Assembly: GCA_017527155.1 (NCBI GenBank)
Contig: JAFXQI010000003.1
Span: 1 to 37,748, forward strand
Reading direction: 5' to 3'
DNA length: 37,748 bases
From: Kiritimatiellia bacterium
GTDB lineage: Bacteria; Verrucomicrobiota; Kiritimatiellia; CAIQIC01; Lenti-01
Shown piece after piece: positions 15,361 through 25,270 of this stretch. Under the pieces are notes generated by a model. The model was given only the letters and a program-made list of their open reading frames with translations, made no database searches and was not told the origin of the DNA. Every line of letters starts with the position of its first letter. Positions within the stretch are counted from its first letter, which is position 1. The position numbers and the translations under genes are program-made.

Positions 15361-16110
15361 ATGGCAGATCAACAGAACACCCCTTCCCCCGCGGAACCCC
15401 AACTCGCCGAAACCGCCGACGTCCAGCAGTTCAAGTCCTGGATTTCCGAATACGGCAAGCCCGCCGCCATCGGCGTCGCCATCGCCGTCGTGATCCTGCT
15501 CGGCGTCAACGTCTGGCGCACCCAGAAGGCGAACGCCGCCGCGGCCGCCGCCCAGGCGCTCTTCACCGCGCGCACGCCGGAAGAGTTCCGGATGCAGGCC
15601 GACCAGGCGCCCGACGCGCCGACCGCGCCCATCGCCCTCGCCAGCGCGGCCGCCGAGTACTACAACGCGAACCGCTTCGAGGAAGCCCTCGACGCCTACC
15701 GCCTCTTCACCTCGCGCTATCCCGACCACATGCTCGCCGACAGCGCGCGCCTCGGCATCGCCGCCAGCCTCGAAGCCCTCGAAGACTACGCCGCCGCCGC
15801 CGAAGCCTACACCCTCTTCGCCAACGACCGTCCCGGCAGCCCGCTCCTCACGCAGGCCCGGCTCGGCGCCGCCCGCGCCTACGCCGCCGACGGCCGCTAC
15901 GACGACGCCCGCGCCGTCTACGAAGAGATGATCGCCGCCGCCGCTTCCCCCGAAGCCGTCGGCCAGGCCGAATCCGGCCTCCTCTTCCTCAAGAAGGAGC
16001 AGCGCGCCGCCGAAGCCGCCGCCGCGGTCCCCGCCGAGGAACCGGCTCCCGCGGAAGAACCGGCTCCCGCGGAAGAAGCGGCCCCTGCGGAAGAAGCCCC
16101 CGCCGAGTAA
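15361..16110 (+). CDS. YfgM-like membrane-anchored TPR protein
   Basis: The product has 249 residues. A cytoplasmic N-terminus of about 30 residues is followed by one transmembrane helix (PAAIGVAIAVVILLGVNVW, about 34-52). The rest is a TPR domain with repeats around LASAAAEYYNANRFEEALDA, LEDYAAAAEAYTLF and YAADGRYDDARAVYEEM. The C-terminus is a run of PAEE/PAEEA repeats. The layout matches the TPR_21/YfgM family, inner-membrane proteins that associate with SecYEG and periplasmic chaperones in E. coli. A role in envelope protein handling is therefore likely but not proven. It ends at a strong terminator and is separate from purB. Confidence 0.75.
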   Translation: MADQQNTPSPAEPQLAETADVQQFKSWISEYGKPAAIGVAIAVVILLGVNVWRTQKANAAAAAAQALFTARTPEEFRMQADQAPDAPTAPIALASAAAEYYNANRFEEALDAYRLFTSRYPDHMLADSARLGIAASLEALEDYAAAAEAYTLFANDRPGSPLLTQARLGAARAYAADGRYDDARAVYEEMIAAAASPEAVGQAESGLLFLKKEQRAAEAAAAVPAEEPAPAEEPAPAEEAAPAEEAPAE

Positions 16111-16124
16111 CCCCTCCCTCCCCC

Positions 16125-16158
16125 AGGCGGCGCCCCCACGCGCCGCCTTTCTTTTTCT
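16125..16158 (+). terminator. Intrinsic terminator after the TPR protein gene
   Basis: Stem AGGCGGCG with CGCCGCCT, an 8-base loop, then TTCTTTTTCT. It is placed 15 bp after the stop codon at 16110. Confidence 0.88.
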
Positions 16159-16176
16159 CCACCGCCCCCCCCTCCA

Positions 16177-16262
16177 ACCATCCCCTCCTCCAACGATCCC
16201 ACCATCAAACCATCTAACCATCAAACCATCCAACGATCCAACGACCCAACGATCCAACGACA
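16177..16262. repeat. Low-complexity tandem repeat before purB
   Basis: Degenerate 7- to 9-base units (CCAACGATC, CCATCAAA, CTAACCATC) run right up to the purB ATG at 16263. They replace any recognisable Shine-Dalgarno sequence, so how purB is translated is unclear from the sequence. Copy number may vary between strains. Confidence 0.8.
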
Positions 16263-17588
<1,326 letters not shown>

Positions 17589-18137
17589 CGCGGGTCAAGA
17601 AATTCCGTAGCCTCGTCTTTGCCCCGCATTCGCCAGGCCGCGACGGAGCGCGGTCCTCCCGGCGCCTCATCCCATGCGCCGGCATTCCGGTCGGTTTTCC
17701 AAGCGGGAGGGCCGTGCTCCGTCACGGCCGTGGTGGAAGCATGATGCATGGGAAGCGGCATCTTGTCCGCTTGAACGGACACACTATTTCTGAACCCGCT
17801 CAAGAAGTGCGTCTTTCCAGTCGCGCCCGACGGATGGAGCGCAGGAGGAGGGCGGAAGAAGGACTCGCGCAAAGTCCGCAACGTCCGCCAAGGAACGGGG
17901 GATGCGGCCGGGTTGGGCACCATCGGCGCGCTCGCTGGCAAAAGGTGTCATTCGGGAAAGGTTTCAGCCACAAAGGCCGACAAAGAGAGAAAAGAACCCG
18001 CTTCGCGGCCATACCCCCCCTGCTGGGGGCACGGGCATCCCGCCCGCTTTTCCATGTCCGCGGAGCGGGTTTCATGGTTTTCGATGGAGGGAAACGGGGC
18101 CTGTCCCCGGTTCGACACCGGTTCGACACGGGACGGG
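17589..18137. other. Non-coding spacer at the left edge of the zinc-ribbon block
   Basis: No credible gene. It contains GC-rich inverted repeats (GGCCGTG/CACGGCC near 17708-17732; GGGCACGGGCATCCCGCCC near 18025) and a segment at about 17750-17900 resembling the reverse complement of 5170-5290. No clear terminator for purB was found. No integrase, recombinase or short attachment repeat is visible. Confidence 0.55.
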
Positions 18138-18935
18138 CTACTTCCCTCCCCCGGGGACGTGGGCGCGGATGTGGGAGAGGACGAAGTCGAAGTCCTCGGA
18201 GTGGGCGTAGACCTGGTTGCGGTGGAGGGTCTGGGCGAGCGTGATGACGCCGCGGCGGGGGCAGGCCTTGACCTTCTTCACGCGGGCGAACTCGGTGTAC
18301 ATCTCGGTCCGGGCGGCGTTCATGCCGACGGCGGCGGTCGAGAGCCGCCCGGAGGCCGCGCCGGCCAGGACGGTGGCGGCGGCGAGCTTATGCGCCTTCT
18401 TCGCCTGGGCGGGAGCCTGCGCGTGGAGGACGCCCTGTTCGTCCATTTCGAAATCGACGATGTATTTTCCGCCCATGATGGCGGCGAACACCAGGTAGCC
18501 CAGCGCGGCGAGCACGGTCATGCCCGCGAGCCCGATGCCGAAGACCTTGACGTCGAATGCGAGGTGCCCGGCGTCCAGGCGCCCCTCGCATCCCTCCAAA
18601 CACATGACGAACAGGAAGCAGATGCAGAAGGCGGTGAACAGGACCTTCCACAGGAGCACGAAGATCGTCGGATTCCTGAACATGCCCATTTCGTAGGTCC
18701 AGCGGTATTTCCCGTCCGCGCCGAGGGTGATGTTCGGCGTGACCTTCCGGTCTTCCCCGGGCGCCTCAGCCGGGGGCGCGGCGGCGGGCGCCTTGCGGCG
18801 GCGCGGCGGCTTTTTCGCGGCGGGGGCGGGCGGCGTGTCGGCGGCGGGCGCGGGCGGGGCGGTCAAGGGCGCGCCGCAATTCTCGCAGAATTTCGCGGGT
18901 GATTCCATTTTGTTGCCGCAGTTCGAACAGAACAT
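18138..18935 (-). CDS. Zinc-ribbon membrane protein, unknown function
   Basis: The product has 265 residues. It opens with a CxxC...CxxC zinc ribbon (MFCSNCGNKM, then KFCENCGAPL; Cys 3, 6, 18, 21), followed by a long Ala/Pro/Lys-rich linker to about residue 65. Two transmembrane helices follow (about 90-110, FVLLWKVLFTAFCICFLFVM, and about 130-155, FGIGLAGMTVLAALGYLVFA). The remaining cytoplasmic domain of about 110 residues carries VDFEMDEQGVLHAQAP and ends in a mixed alpha/beta segment. I do not recognise the C-terminal domain. It is transcribed divergently from a lipoprotein and two further genes that also involve zinc-ribbon or large membrane proteins. The ribbon-linker-membrane architecture is common in uncharacterised bacterial proteins and says little about activity. 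Confidence 0.75.
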   Translation of the reverse strand: MFCSNCGNKMESPAKFCENCGAPLTAPPAPAADTPPAPAAKKPPRRRKAPAAAPPAEAPGEDRKVTPNITLGADGKYRWTYEMGMFRNPTIFVLLWKVLFTAFCICFLFVMCLEGCEGRLDAGHLAFDVKVFGIGLAGMTVLAALGYLVFAAIMGGKYIVDFEMDEQGVLHAQAPAQAKKAHKLAAATVLAGAASGRLSTAAVGMNAARTEMYTEFARVKKVKACPRRGVITLAQTLHRNQVYAHSEDFDFVLSHIRAHVPGGGK

Positions 18936-19113
18936 CTTCCTCTTCCTTTCTTCCCGGAACCGGCCGGCCGCTCCTCCTCCCGGACGGGAGGGCGGGCCGG
19001 AACCCGTTTCGCCGGGACGACCAATGCCTCTTTCCCGTCTTTCTACAGGCGGCTGGCGGATGCGTCAACTCTTTTGGTCCGTTCGCGAAAGGAAAAGAAA
19101 TACAACAAAACAA

Positions 19114-19132
19114 TTGACAAACGGAACCGTTT
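19114..19132 (+). promoter_or_regulatory. Candidate -35 box and operator for the zinc-ribbon operon
   Basis: TTGACA at 19114-19119 lies 66 bp before the lipoprotein start. It overlaps the perfect inverted repeat AAACGGAACCGTTT (19119-19132), which is placed like a repressor site. The -10 box expected near 19137 is poor, so the promoter call is tentative. The 249-bp region is divergent and must also drive the minus-strand gene at 18935. Confidence 0.4.
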
Positions 19133-19184
19133 CCTTTTTGCTGGCGGACGGGTCGGATGACCAATCCAAGGAGGAGCGGACACC

Positions 19185-19688
19185 ATGGAAAAGCACATCC
19201 TTCTGGCGTGGGCCGCGTTGCTGCTGTGCGGCGGGTGCCATGGCCGGGTCGCGGGGCCGGAGAACCGGCCCTGGGAGCCGGACACGCCCGTGCCCGCCAC
19301 CCACGACGGCGTATTCCGGTCGGACCACGGCACCATGCGCTTCAACGGGGATGGGGAGAGCGTCGAGATCGACTTCGACGCGGAGCTGACGGCGCTGGCC
19401 GGCCTCCCGGCGGGCGCGCGGAAGGGAACCTACGAGTTCCTCGGCGGCGAGCTCCCGCCCCACGGCAGCCTCCCGGTGCGGTACGACATCGCCCGCGAAT
19501 TGCGGTTGTCCGCAGGAGGGGAATCCATCGTGGTCAGGCTGGGCCTCGCGCAGGAGGACGGCAAAAGCTTCCGCTCCGGCACCGGAACTGTCACCGGAAC
19601 CCGCATCCCGCTGGTGCACGACGCGGACGGGCGCTTCCGGAGCATCCTCTTCCTGAAGGAAGGGGCGGACGAACAACCCGGAAACTGA
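19185..19688 (+). CDS. Putative lipoprotein of the zinc-ribbon locus
   Basis: The product has 167 residues. The start has AAGGAGG at ideal spacing. A short hydrophobic signal (LLAWAALLLCGG) ends in a Cys at residue 19, giving a lipobox-like LCGGC; the Cys at -3 is not canonical, so lipidation is probable rather than certain. The mature part is beta-rich and hydrophilic (MRFNGDGESVEIDFDAELTA, VRYDIARELRLSAGGESIVV). No family was recognised. It lies 11 bp before the double-zinc-ribbon gene and is almost certainly in one operon with it and the 1,080-residue protein. Confidence 0.65.
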   Translation: MEKHILLAWAALLLCGGCHGRVAGPENRPWEPDTPVPATHDGVFRSDHGTMRFNGDGESVEIDFDAELTALAGLPAGARKGTYEFLGGELPPHGSLPVRYDIARELRLSAGGESIVVRLGLAQEDGKSFRSGTGTVTGTRIPLVHDADGRFRSILFLKEGADEQPGN

Positions 19689-19699
19689 GGAACATCCCC

Positions 19700-20848
19700 A
19701 TGCCGAACTTCTGCAAATACTGCGGCGATCCCGTCACCGAGGGGGAAGTCTTCTGCGACAACTGCGGCAAGCGCATCGAAGCGCCCCCGCCGCCTCCCCC
19801 TAAAAATACCGTCTGCGCCCGTTGCGGCGCGGAATCGACCCCGTCGGCCAAGTTCTGCCGGAACTGCGGTGCGCCCGTGGCGGCCACGGTGGCCCCCGCC
19901 GCCGCCCCGGCTCCCGCCCGGGCACGGCGGACCGCGAAGAAAACGGCAGCCCCCCCTCCGCCGTCCGCCGAAAAGCCCCGGCGGGCCGCCTCCCCGGCGC
20001 GTGCCAAGGCCACCCCTCCGCCGCTCCCCAAGGCGGTCCCCACGCCGCCGCCGTTGCCGGACGGGAAACCGGGTGCGCCGCAACCGGTTGCCGCCTACCC
20101 GCTGACCCAGCGCCTGGACGCCGCCGCCGCGCCGGGGGAGGTGGACTGCGGGGTCATCCAGCTCCCCGGACTGGCGCCCATCCAGCAGGCGGCGGAGAAG
20201 GGTTTGTCGCCGCTGGGCGGGATTGTCTCGACCCTGGGCTCCTTCCTGGGCGGCGTGTTCGGCATATTCCGCAGCCCCGGTGCCTTCATCGGGACGGCGC
20301 TGATGGCGGCGATTTGGTTCGTTCTGGCCCAGTTGCGGGAGTCCGGCGTGGGGGCGGAGATCGTGGACCCCCTCTCCTGGTTCACCTTTGCCCAGGGCGT
20401 CCACGCCCGCAGCGGCGCCGGAGCGGTCGGCGGCCTCTTCGGCATGGGGGCCGTGGCGGCGATGTTCGGCACCCTGCTCTCCGGCGGGATGATCGACGCC
20501 TTCAAGGGCTTCGGCTCCCTGTTCACCGGACACGGCGAAAGGCGGAGCCTCGTCAGCGTCGTGATTGGCGTGGTTCTGGGCGGAGCTCTCTACTTCGCCT
20601 TCGCCGGGGAAAACGTCTCGGCGGATACCGCCATGGCGGGCATCGCCGGCGCGGTGCTATCCCTGGAGGCCCTGGGCGCCGGCGACGGCCCCCTCTACAC
20701 CCTGGTCCAGTCCCTGACCTCCCGGGCGCGGAACGGCGTGCGTTCGGCGGTGCGGGGCAGGTGCGACGGACTGCTCACCGGGCTGGCGCTGGGCTTTGCG
20801 TCGGTGACGGCGCTTTCCGCCCTGGGCGTACTGGAGGGGTTGCCATGA
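19700..20848 (+). CDS. Double zinc-ribbon polytopic membrane protein
   Basis: The product has 382 residues from the ATG at 19700. It has two zinc ribbons: FCKYCG...FCDNCG (about 4-23) and CARCG...FCRNCG (about 37-56). A Pro/Ala/Lys linker extends to about residue 140. The C-terminal part is Gly/Ala-rich and hydrophobic with about four to six membrane segments (for example AFIGTALMAAIWFVLAQL, SVVIGVVLGGALYFAFAG, LLTGLALGFASVTALSALG). No transporter signature was recognised. It overlaps the next gene by ATGA, so production of the two is coupled. A role as membrane scaffold or assembly factor for the large protein is an inference from this coupling. Confidence 0.75.
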   Translation: MPNFCKYCGDPVTEGEVFCDNCGKRIEAPPPPPPKNTVCARCGAESTPSAKFCRNCGAPVAATVAPAAAPAPARARRTAKKTAAPPPPSAEKPRRAASPARAKATPPPLPKAVPTPPPLPDGKPGAPQPVAAYPLTQRLDAAAAPGEVDCGVIQLPGLAPIQQAAEKGLSPLGGIVSTLGSFLGGVFGIFRSPGAFIGTALMAAIWFVLAQLRESGVGAEIVDPLSWFTFAQGVHARSGAGAVGGLFGMGAVAAMFGTLLSGGMIDAFKGFGSLFTGHGERRSLVSVVIGVVLGGALYFAFAGENVSADTAMAGIAGAVLSLEALGAGDGPLYTLVQSLTSRARNGVRSAVRGRCDGLLTGLALGFASVTALSALGVLEGLP

Positions 20849-23800
20849 TGGGAAAACGAATTGCGGCGCTGTTTGGCGCCGTCCTGCTGCTCTCGGCGCT
20901 GTGCGCCCCCGGCTTTGCCAATCAGGACGGCCAGCGGGTCTGGCGCGTCGTCGTGTCGGACACTGTCGCGTATGAAGATAGGGCAAATGCCGCGAAAACA
21001 GCCTCCATCGAGTACGAAATCAGCGGCAATTTTGCCGTGGATCCCGGCATAAAGCTTGTGATGGACAAGATCAAGCCGGAAGCCGGTCTTGCAGGGGTCC
21101 ATATATGGAAACGATATAAAGGGTCTATCCGAATCGGGGATACGATTCGTGTGAAAGCAATATTTCACAAGCCTGCCGGGTTGTATGGGTTCTGGCTGGG
21201 AGGAGAAACACGATCCAGAACCGAGACCGACAATTTTTTCAAAGTGAGGGAGGGCGGGGACGCCTATCATCCTTGTGATCATACTTTTGAGAAGGAGTAT
21301 ACCGTTGTTGATGATGGCACCGCCCGCGTGCTTGCCGGGTTCAGTAATAGCTGGGATGCGAATGTGGACATCCACTTCGAGTTGGATGTAGTTGGGGGCA
21401 AAACCCGGATTTCCACCACCCACGCCGAGACCAACCCCGGTGAGGACGAGGGCGTTCCCATCGGGGAAACGGTGGTCGTCAGCGTCGGCGGCGCGCTGGT
21501 TGGCGCGGGGCTGGCCGGCCTTTCCAGGAACAAAAGGAAGAAGAAAAAGAAGAAGAACGAGGAAGAGGAGAAAAAGGCCGCCCCCACCTACAAGATGTAC
21601 GTCTACAAGGGCTTCGGGGACGCCATCCAGAGGGGCGCGCCCCCGGTGAAGGTCTATGCCCGCATCGCCCAGGTGGTGGAGGGCAAGGAGTACGGCTGCC
21701 CCGAGCTGACGGCGAAAATCCAGGCCTCCGGGACGCACCTGACGGTCAAGCCCATCGGCATCGAAAACGGCCGCCTCTGCGCCGAGGTCAGTGCCGCCGT
21801 GGACGAGGCGGCGCAGGAGGCGGAGGTCATCTTCACCCTGGCGGGTGCGGGCGGGGCGTTCGTGCGGAAAATCATCTTCCGGCTGACCGGGAATCCCGAA
21901 ATCAAGTTCCCCGCCCTGTCGGAGGACGGGAAGAACTGGCTGATGGATGCCGGGCTCGACACCGTGGACATGATCGCCGGGGGCCGCGGACGGGACCGCC
22001 TGCGCTTCGTGTTCCAGGACGCGGCCACGGAGCCCACCGGCATCCGCTTCCTGGACACGGACGGCTTCGACATCTCCTGCGAGAAGGACGCCGGCAAACC
22101 CTTCACCTATTACGCCTGCATCCAAAACAAGACGGAGCCGATTCCGAAGGAATCCAAGATCTTCGCGGACCCCGTCGCCCGCACGATCACCATCGAGGCC
22201 ACGTTCTCCGGCAAGCTGAAGGTATACGGCCGATTCACCATCAACCTGTATCCCATGGGCATCGCGGTCTTCCCGGTCGAGAGCCGGAAGCTGAGCGGCA
22301 AGGAGATCGTCCAGAACGGCCGGCTGGATGTGGTCTCCTACCGGGTCAACGACAGCTGGAACACCGGGCTGGAAAAGGAAATACGGGCCAGCGCCTTCCA
22401 TCTCCACTTCGGTGCCGAGCGCGCGGACGGCACGGCGGTGCCGGTGGAGGAGGTCCGCTTTTCCTTCGCCAAGAAGCTCAAGGCGGAGGAAACGCGCTCC
22501 GAGGGCGTGGCCTCTCACTACTCGTACACGGTGGGCTCCGGCAACGAGGACAAATCCCACGTCTTCTTCCTGCCCGAGACGGTCAGCCCCGAGCTGGTGG
22601 GCACCCACGAGATGCTGCTGGAGGTCCGGGCCTCCGGCGGCGGCAAGCAGGAGACGGAGATGATCCCGCTGCGCATCCTCGGCCTCGACCCGGGACCGCC
22701 CGTGGAGTGGTACCGGGAGCACCAGCTCCTGCTGGAAGCCATCACCCGCTACTATCCCGCAGACATGGCGCCCACCAAACGCCGCGAGGTGGAAGAGAAC
22801 TTCTACTCCCCCGAGGTCTGCGACGTGGCCGAACTGCGCACCCTGCGGCGCACTGTCATCCTCTGGTCCCAGACCTACTGGCGGCACCAGGAGAACCTCG
22901 CCCAGCAGGAGAAGGATCTGTACTGGGCGCGGGTGTGGACCCTAACCGTCTGGGGCACGAAGAAACTCAAATGGGCCGGGGACGTCGCCTTCACCGTCCT
23001 CATCTGCTACAAGCTGGGGCCGAACTACGAGGCGTGGCTGTCCCCGGTGAAGGACTTCGCCGCCGACGCCATCGGGAACCTGATCGCCGATGTCAACTAC
23101 GGCAGGGGCGAATACAAGTATTTGAAGAACTTCGAGAGCAAGGCGTACGAGGCCCTGGAAAAGCTCGCGCTGGCGCAGATCGATGGGGGGGAGATGACCA
23201 AGGCGTACTCCTCCGACACGCGCAAGGTCTTCCTCAAGGCCGGCTTCATCATGACGTGCTTCCTCGTGCTGGATCTCGCCAAGAACTACAGGGAGATGGA
23301 GCCGGAAGAGCGTGACTTCTGGAAGGCCTTCACCAAGGCGTTCTCCAACCTGTCCCTGGAGGCGATGAAAAAGATATTCGGCGCGTACATGGACAAGTTG
23401 ATGAACGGCCCGACAATGCAGAAATTCTTCCGCGGCAAGTTCATGCAGATGATCAACAGCAAGCTCAAGGGCGCCACCCGAACCAACTACCTCTACAAAG
23501 GGAAGCCGCTGGTGGTCCGGTACCAAGGCAAGCTCGTTTCGATCCAGGGCGCGGCCACCGGCAACGTGGACATGGCCCGGGGCGCGGCCCGGGGCCTGAA
23601 TCTGCGCCTCTCCGACGGGCGGACCGTCCGCATCCCGAACGTCACGGCGGACCCAAAGAACACGTACTTGGGCTACATCGAGATCATCACCGAGACGCTG
23701 GGCAAGATCTTCGAGGAGTCCGTCAGTTTCATCCTCGAGGAGAACGTGAAGAACGCGGAGGCGGATGCGCTGGACGACAATCCCCGGTACTACAGGCAGA

Positions 23801-24087
23801 CCATCGACCTGCGCATGTTCGACTGGCAGGCAACGCCGGACGCCCCGCCGCTGACCGTGGAAATCGACCTGAAGAAATTCTGCAACAATCCCCTCACCGA
23901 GGGATTCGACATCGTTTTCAGGACGTTCTTCGGCTGTCTGAAGCTGCAGGACCTGGTTCTCAACTTCCTGCCCGACCCCATGCAGGAACTGCAAAAACTC
24001 TTCGACACCACCCTGAGGCTCTGGGAGTACCTCGCCGACAAAACGGACGGCAACCAGATCGACTGGTCCATCTTCGACGACGACTGA
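20845..24087 (+). CDS. Large type I membrane protein, unknown, of the zinc-ribbon locus
   Basis: The product has 1,080 residues. A signal peptide (about 1-26, ending GFANQ) is followed by a mostly beta exported domain (27-205), then a hydrophobic stretch (VVVSVGGALVGAGLAGL, about 209-226) directly before a KKKKKK/EEEE cluster (228-240). This predicts one membrane crossing with about 840 residues on the cytoplasmic side. That region has beta-sandwich-like sequence (about 245-610, beginning YKMYVYKGFGDAIQRG) and then a helical part with two further hydrophobic segments near 710 and 800. No catalytic motif or known family was recognised. Codon use is mixed: the first roughly 190 codons contain many A/T-ending codons and the rest is strongly GC-ending, suggesting a mosaic origin. 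The ATGA overlap links it to the double-zinc-ribbon protein. Confidence 0.75.
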   Translation: MMGKRIAALFGAVLLLSALCAPGFANQDGQRVWRVVVSDTVAYEDRANAAKTASIEYEISGNFAVDPGIKLVMDKIKPEAGLAGVHIWKRYKGSIRIGDTIRVKAIFHKPAGLYGFWLGGETRSRTETDNFFKVREGGDAYHPCDHTFEKEYTVVDDGTARVLAGFSNSWDANVDIHFELDVVGGKTRISTTHAETNPGEDEGVPIGETVVVSVGGALVGAGLAGLSRNKRKKKKKKNEEEEKKAAPTYKMYVYKGFGDAIQRGAPPVKVYARIAQVVEGKEYGCPELTAKIQASGTHLTVKPIGIENGRLCAEVSAAVDEAAQEAEVIFTLAGAGGAFVRKIIFRLTGNPEIKFPALSEDGKNWLMDAGLDTVDMIAGGRGRDRLRFVFQDAATEPTGIRFLDTDGFDISCEKDAGKPFTYYACIQNKTEPIPKESKIFADPVARTITIEATFSGKLKVYGRFTINLYPMGIAVFPVESRKLSGKEIVQNGRLDVVSYRVNDSWNTGLEKEIRASAFHLHFGAERADGTAVPVEEVRFSFAKKLKAEETRSEGVASHYSYTVGSGNEDKSHVFFLPETVSPELVGTHEMLLEVRASGGGKQETEMIPLRILGLDPGPPVEWYREHQLLLEAITRYYPADMAPTKRREVEENFYSPEVCDVAELRTLRRTVILWSQTYWRHQENLAQQEKDLYWARVWTLTVWGTKKLKWAGDVAFTVLICYKLGPNYEAWLSPVKDFAADAIGNLIADVNYGRGEYKYLKNFESKAYEALEKLALAQIDGGEMTKAYSSDTRKVFLKAGFIMTCFLVLDLAKNYREMEPEERDFWKAFTKAFSNLSLEAMKKIFGAYMDKLMNGPTMQKFFRGKFMQMINSKLKGATRTNYLYKGKPLVVRYQGKLVSIQGAATGNVDMARGAARGLNLRLSDGRTVRIPNVTADPKNTYLGYIEIITETLGKIFEESVSFILEENVKNAEADALDDNPRYYRQTIDLRMFDWQATPDAPPLTVEIDLKKFCNNPLTEGFDIVFRTFFGCLKLQDLVLNFLPDPMQELQKLFDTTLRLWEYLADKTDGNQIDWSIFDDD

Positions 24088-24137
24088 ACGGACCGGAGGG
24101 AACGGACAATCCGCAACCGACCAAGGGAGAGCAACCG

Positions 24138-24686
24138 ATGGAAAAGGCATTCTGCACGGAATGCGGCGCGCAAGTCGCCGCGGACGACGCCTTTTTCGGG
24201 CACTGCGGAGCGAGACGGCTTGGCGCCGCCCCGGCCGAACCGGCCCCATTCGAACCGGTACCTCCTCCACCGGCGCCACCGCCGCCGTATCCACGCAGAT
24301 CCTCCAGCGCGACCGCCACGCCCAGTTCATGCAGGCCCTCGCCCTGTGCGCCACCGGCATCGAACGCTGGGCGCAGGAATTCCGCCACCTCCAGCGCACC
24401 GAAGTCCGCGAAGTCGAAGAATCCTTCGGCGCCGCCCAGAAGGGGTCCAGCGCCATGCCCCACAAGCGCAACCCCATCATCGCCGAACGCCTCTGCGGCC
24501 TCGCGCGGGTCATCCGGGCCAACTCCCTGGCGGCGCTCGAAGACGTTCCCCTCTGGCACGAACGCGACATCTCCCACTCCTCCGCCGAGCGCGTCATCCT
24601 GGCCGACTCCTGCATCCTGCTCGACTACATGCTCGACAAACTCACCACCCTCGTCCGCCACCTCCGCGTCTTCCCCGACCGCATGA
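24138..24686 (+). pseudogene. Truncated zinc-ribbon gene fused out of frame to purB sequence
   Basis: It starts with AAGGGAG upstream and encodes MEKAFCTECGAQVAADDAFF, HCGARR and a Pro-rich linker, a typical zinc-ribbon opening except that the third Cys is replaced by Phe (FFGHCG instead of FCGHCG). At 24281 the sequence switches to the purB duplication, which is read here in the wrong frame for about 135 codons of Ser/Pro/Arg-rich nonsense. Only codons 1-47 are original. The C-terminal (probably membrane) part of the protein has been lost or lies elsewhere. Whether the chimeric 182-codon frame is expressed is unknown. Confidence 0.7.
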
Positions 24687-24988
24687 AGGCGAACCTCGAC
24701 CTCACGCACGGCCTCATCCACTCCCAGCAGGTCCTGCTCGCCCTGGTCGGCCATGGCGTCGCCCGCGAGACCGCCTACCGCTGGGTCCAGCGCAACGCGA
24801 TGGCCTGCTGGCAGTCCGGCGGCTCCTTCCACGACCGCCTCGCCGCCGACCCCGACGTCGCGGCCGCGCTCCCTCCCGCCGACCTCGCCGCCTGCTTCGA
24901 CCTCTCGCACCACTTCCGAGACGTCCGCCGCACCTTCCGCGCCGCCGGCCTCCCCCTCCCCCGCACCTCCCGCCCGCCAAGGGAATAG
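24281..24988 (+). pseudogene. Partial second copy of purB (3' half)
   Basis: 24281-24978 matches 16881-17578 without gaps at an offset of exactly 7,400 bp; I counted 13 mismatches in 698 bp (98.1%). Ten are synonymous; the others change Ile to Val, Asn to His and Thr to Ala. The fragment retains the GSSAMPHKRNP signature and a stop codon (24986-24988) but lacks the first 206 or so residues, so no active lyase could result. Upstream codons in this frame belong to the zinc-ribbon gene read out of frame. Confidence 0.92.
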
Positions 24989-25152
24989 AGCAAGCGCTCC
25001 GAGCGGGCCGTTCCATGCGTCTGGGCGGCTCGCACGGAGTGCTCGCCCCACCCGTTGAAGCATCCCCCCCCGGGAAAACCACCCGATTCCGCAAGCCGCT
25101 CCAGCGAGGGGCGGTCCGCGCGGCGTGGGAATTCCTGTTTCCGGAGGAGAAT

Positions 25153-25214
25153 GTTCATGGGCGGGGGATGGGGTGGAAAACATGGAAAAACGAGGGGTTT
25201 CCCGTAATCTCAAA
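25153..25214 (-). repeat. CATGAA-terminated dispersed element, copy E (diverged)
   Basis: On the minus strand it begins TTTGAGATTACGGGAAA, contains GTTTTCCACCCCATCCCCC and ends GCCCATGAACA (ATG at 25158). It lies between the purB fragment and the symporter gene. The frame after the ATG runs antisense into the purB fragment and is not credible. Confidence 0.6.
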
Positions 25215-25270
25215 TGGGGGCGGGCCGGGGAGGGTTGCGGGGCGGCGGAGGGAGTGGTAGGGTCGGAGGG

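Noticed and set aside
17589-18137. Attachment site or integrase at the left edge of the zinc-ribbon block
   Set aside because: No recombinase gene and no short direct repeat pairing with the right edge apart from the 698-bp purB copy.
24161-24988. A second functional adenylosuccinate lyase gene
   Set aside because: It lacks the N-terminal half including the GRSHGIHAEP region, and its apparent first 40 codons are zinc-ribbon gene sequence read out of frame.
24775-25158. Minus-strand protein beginning at the ATG of element copy E
   Set aside because: It runs antisense through the purB fragment and has Arg/Gly-rich shadow composition.
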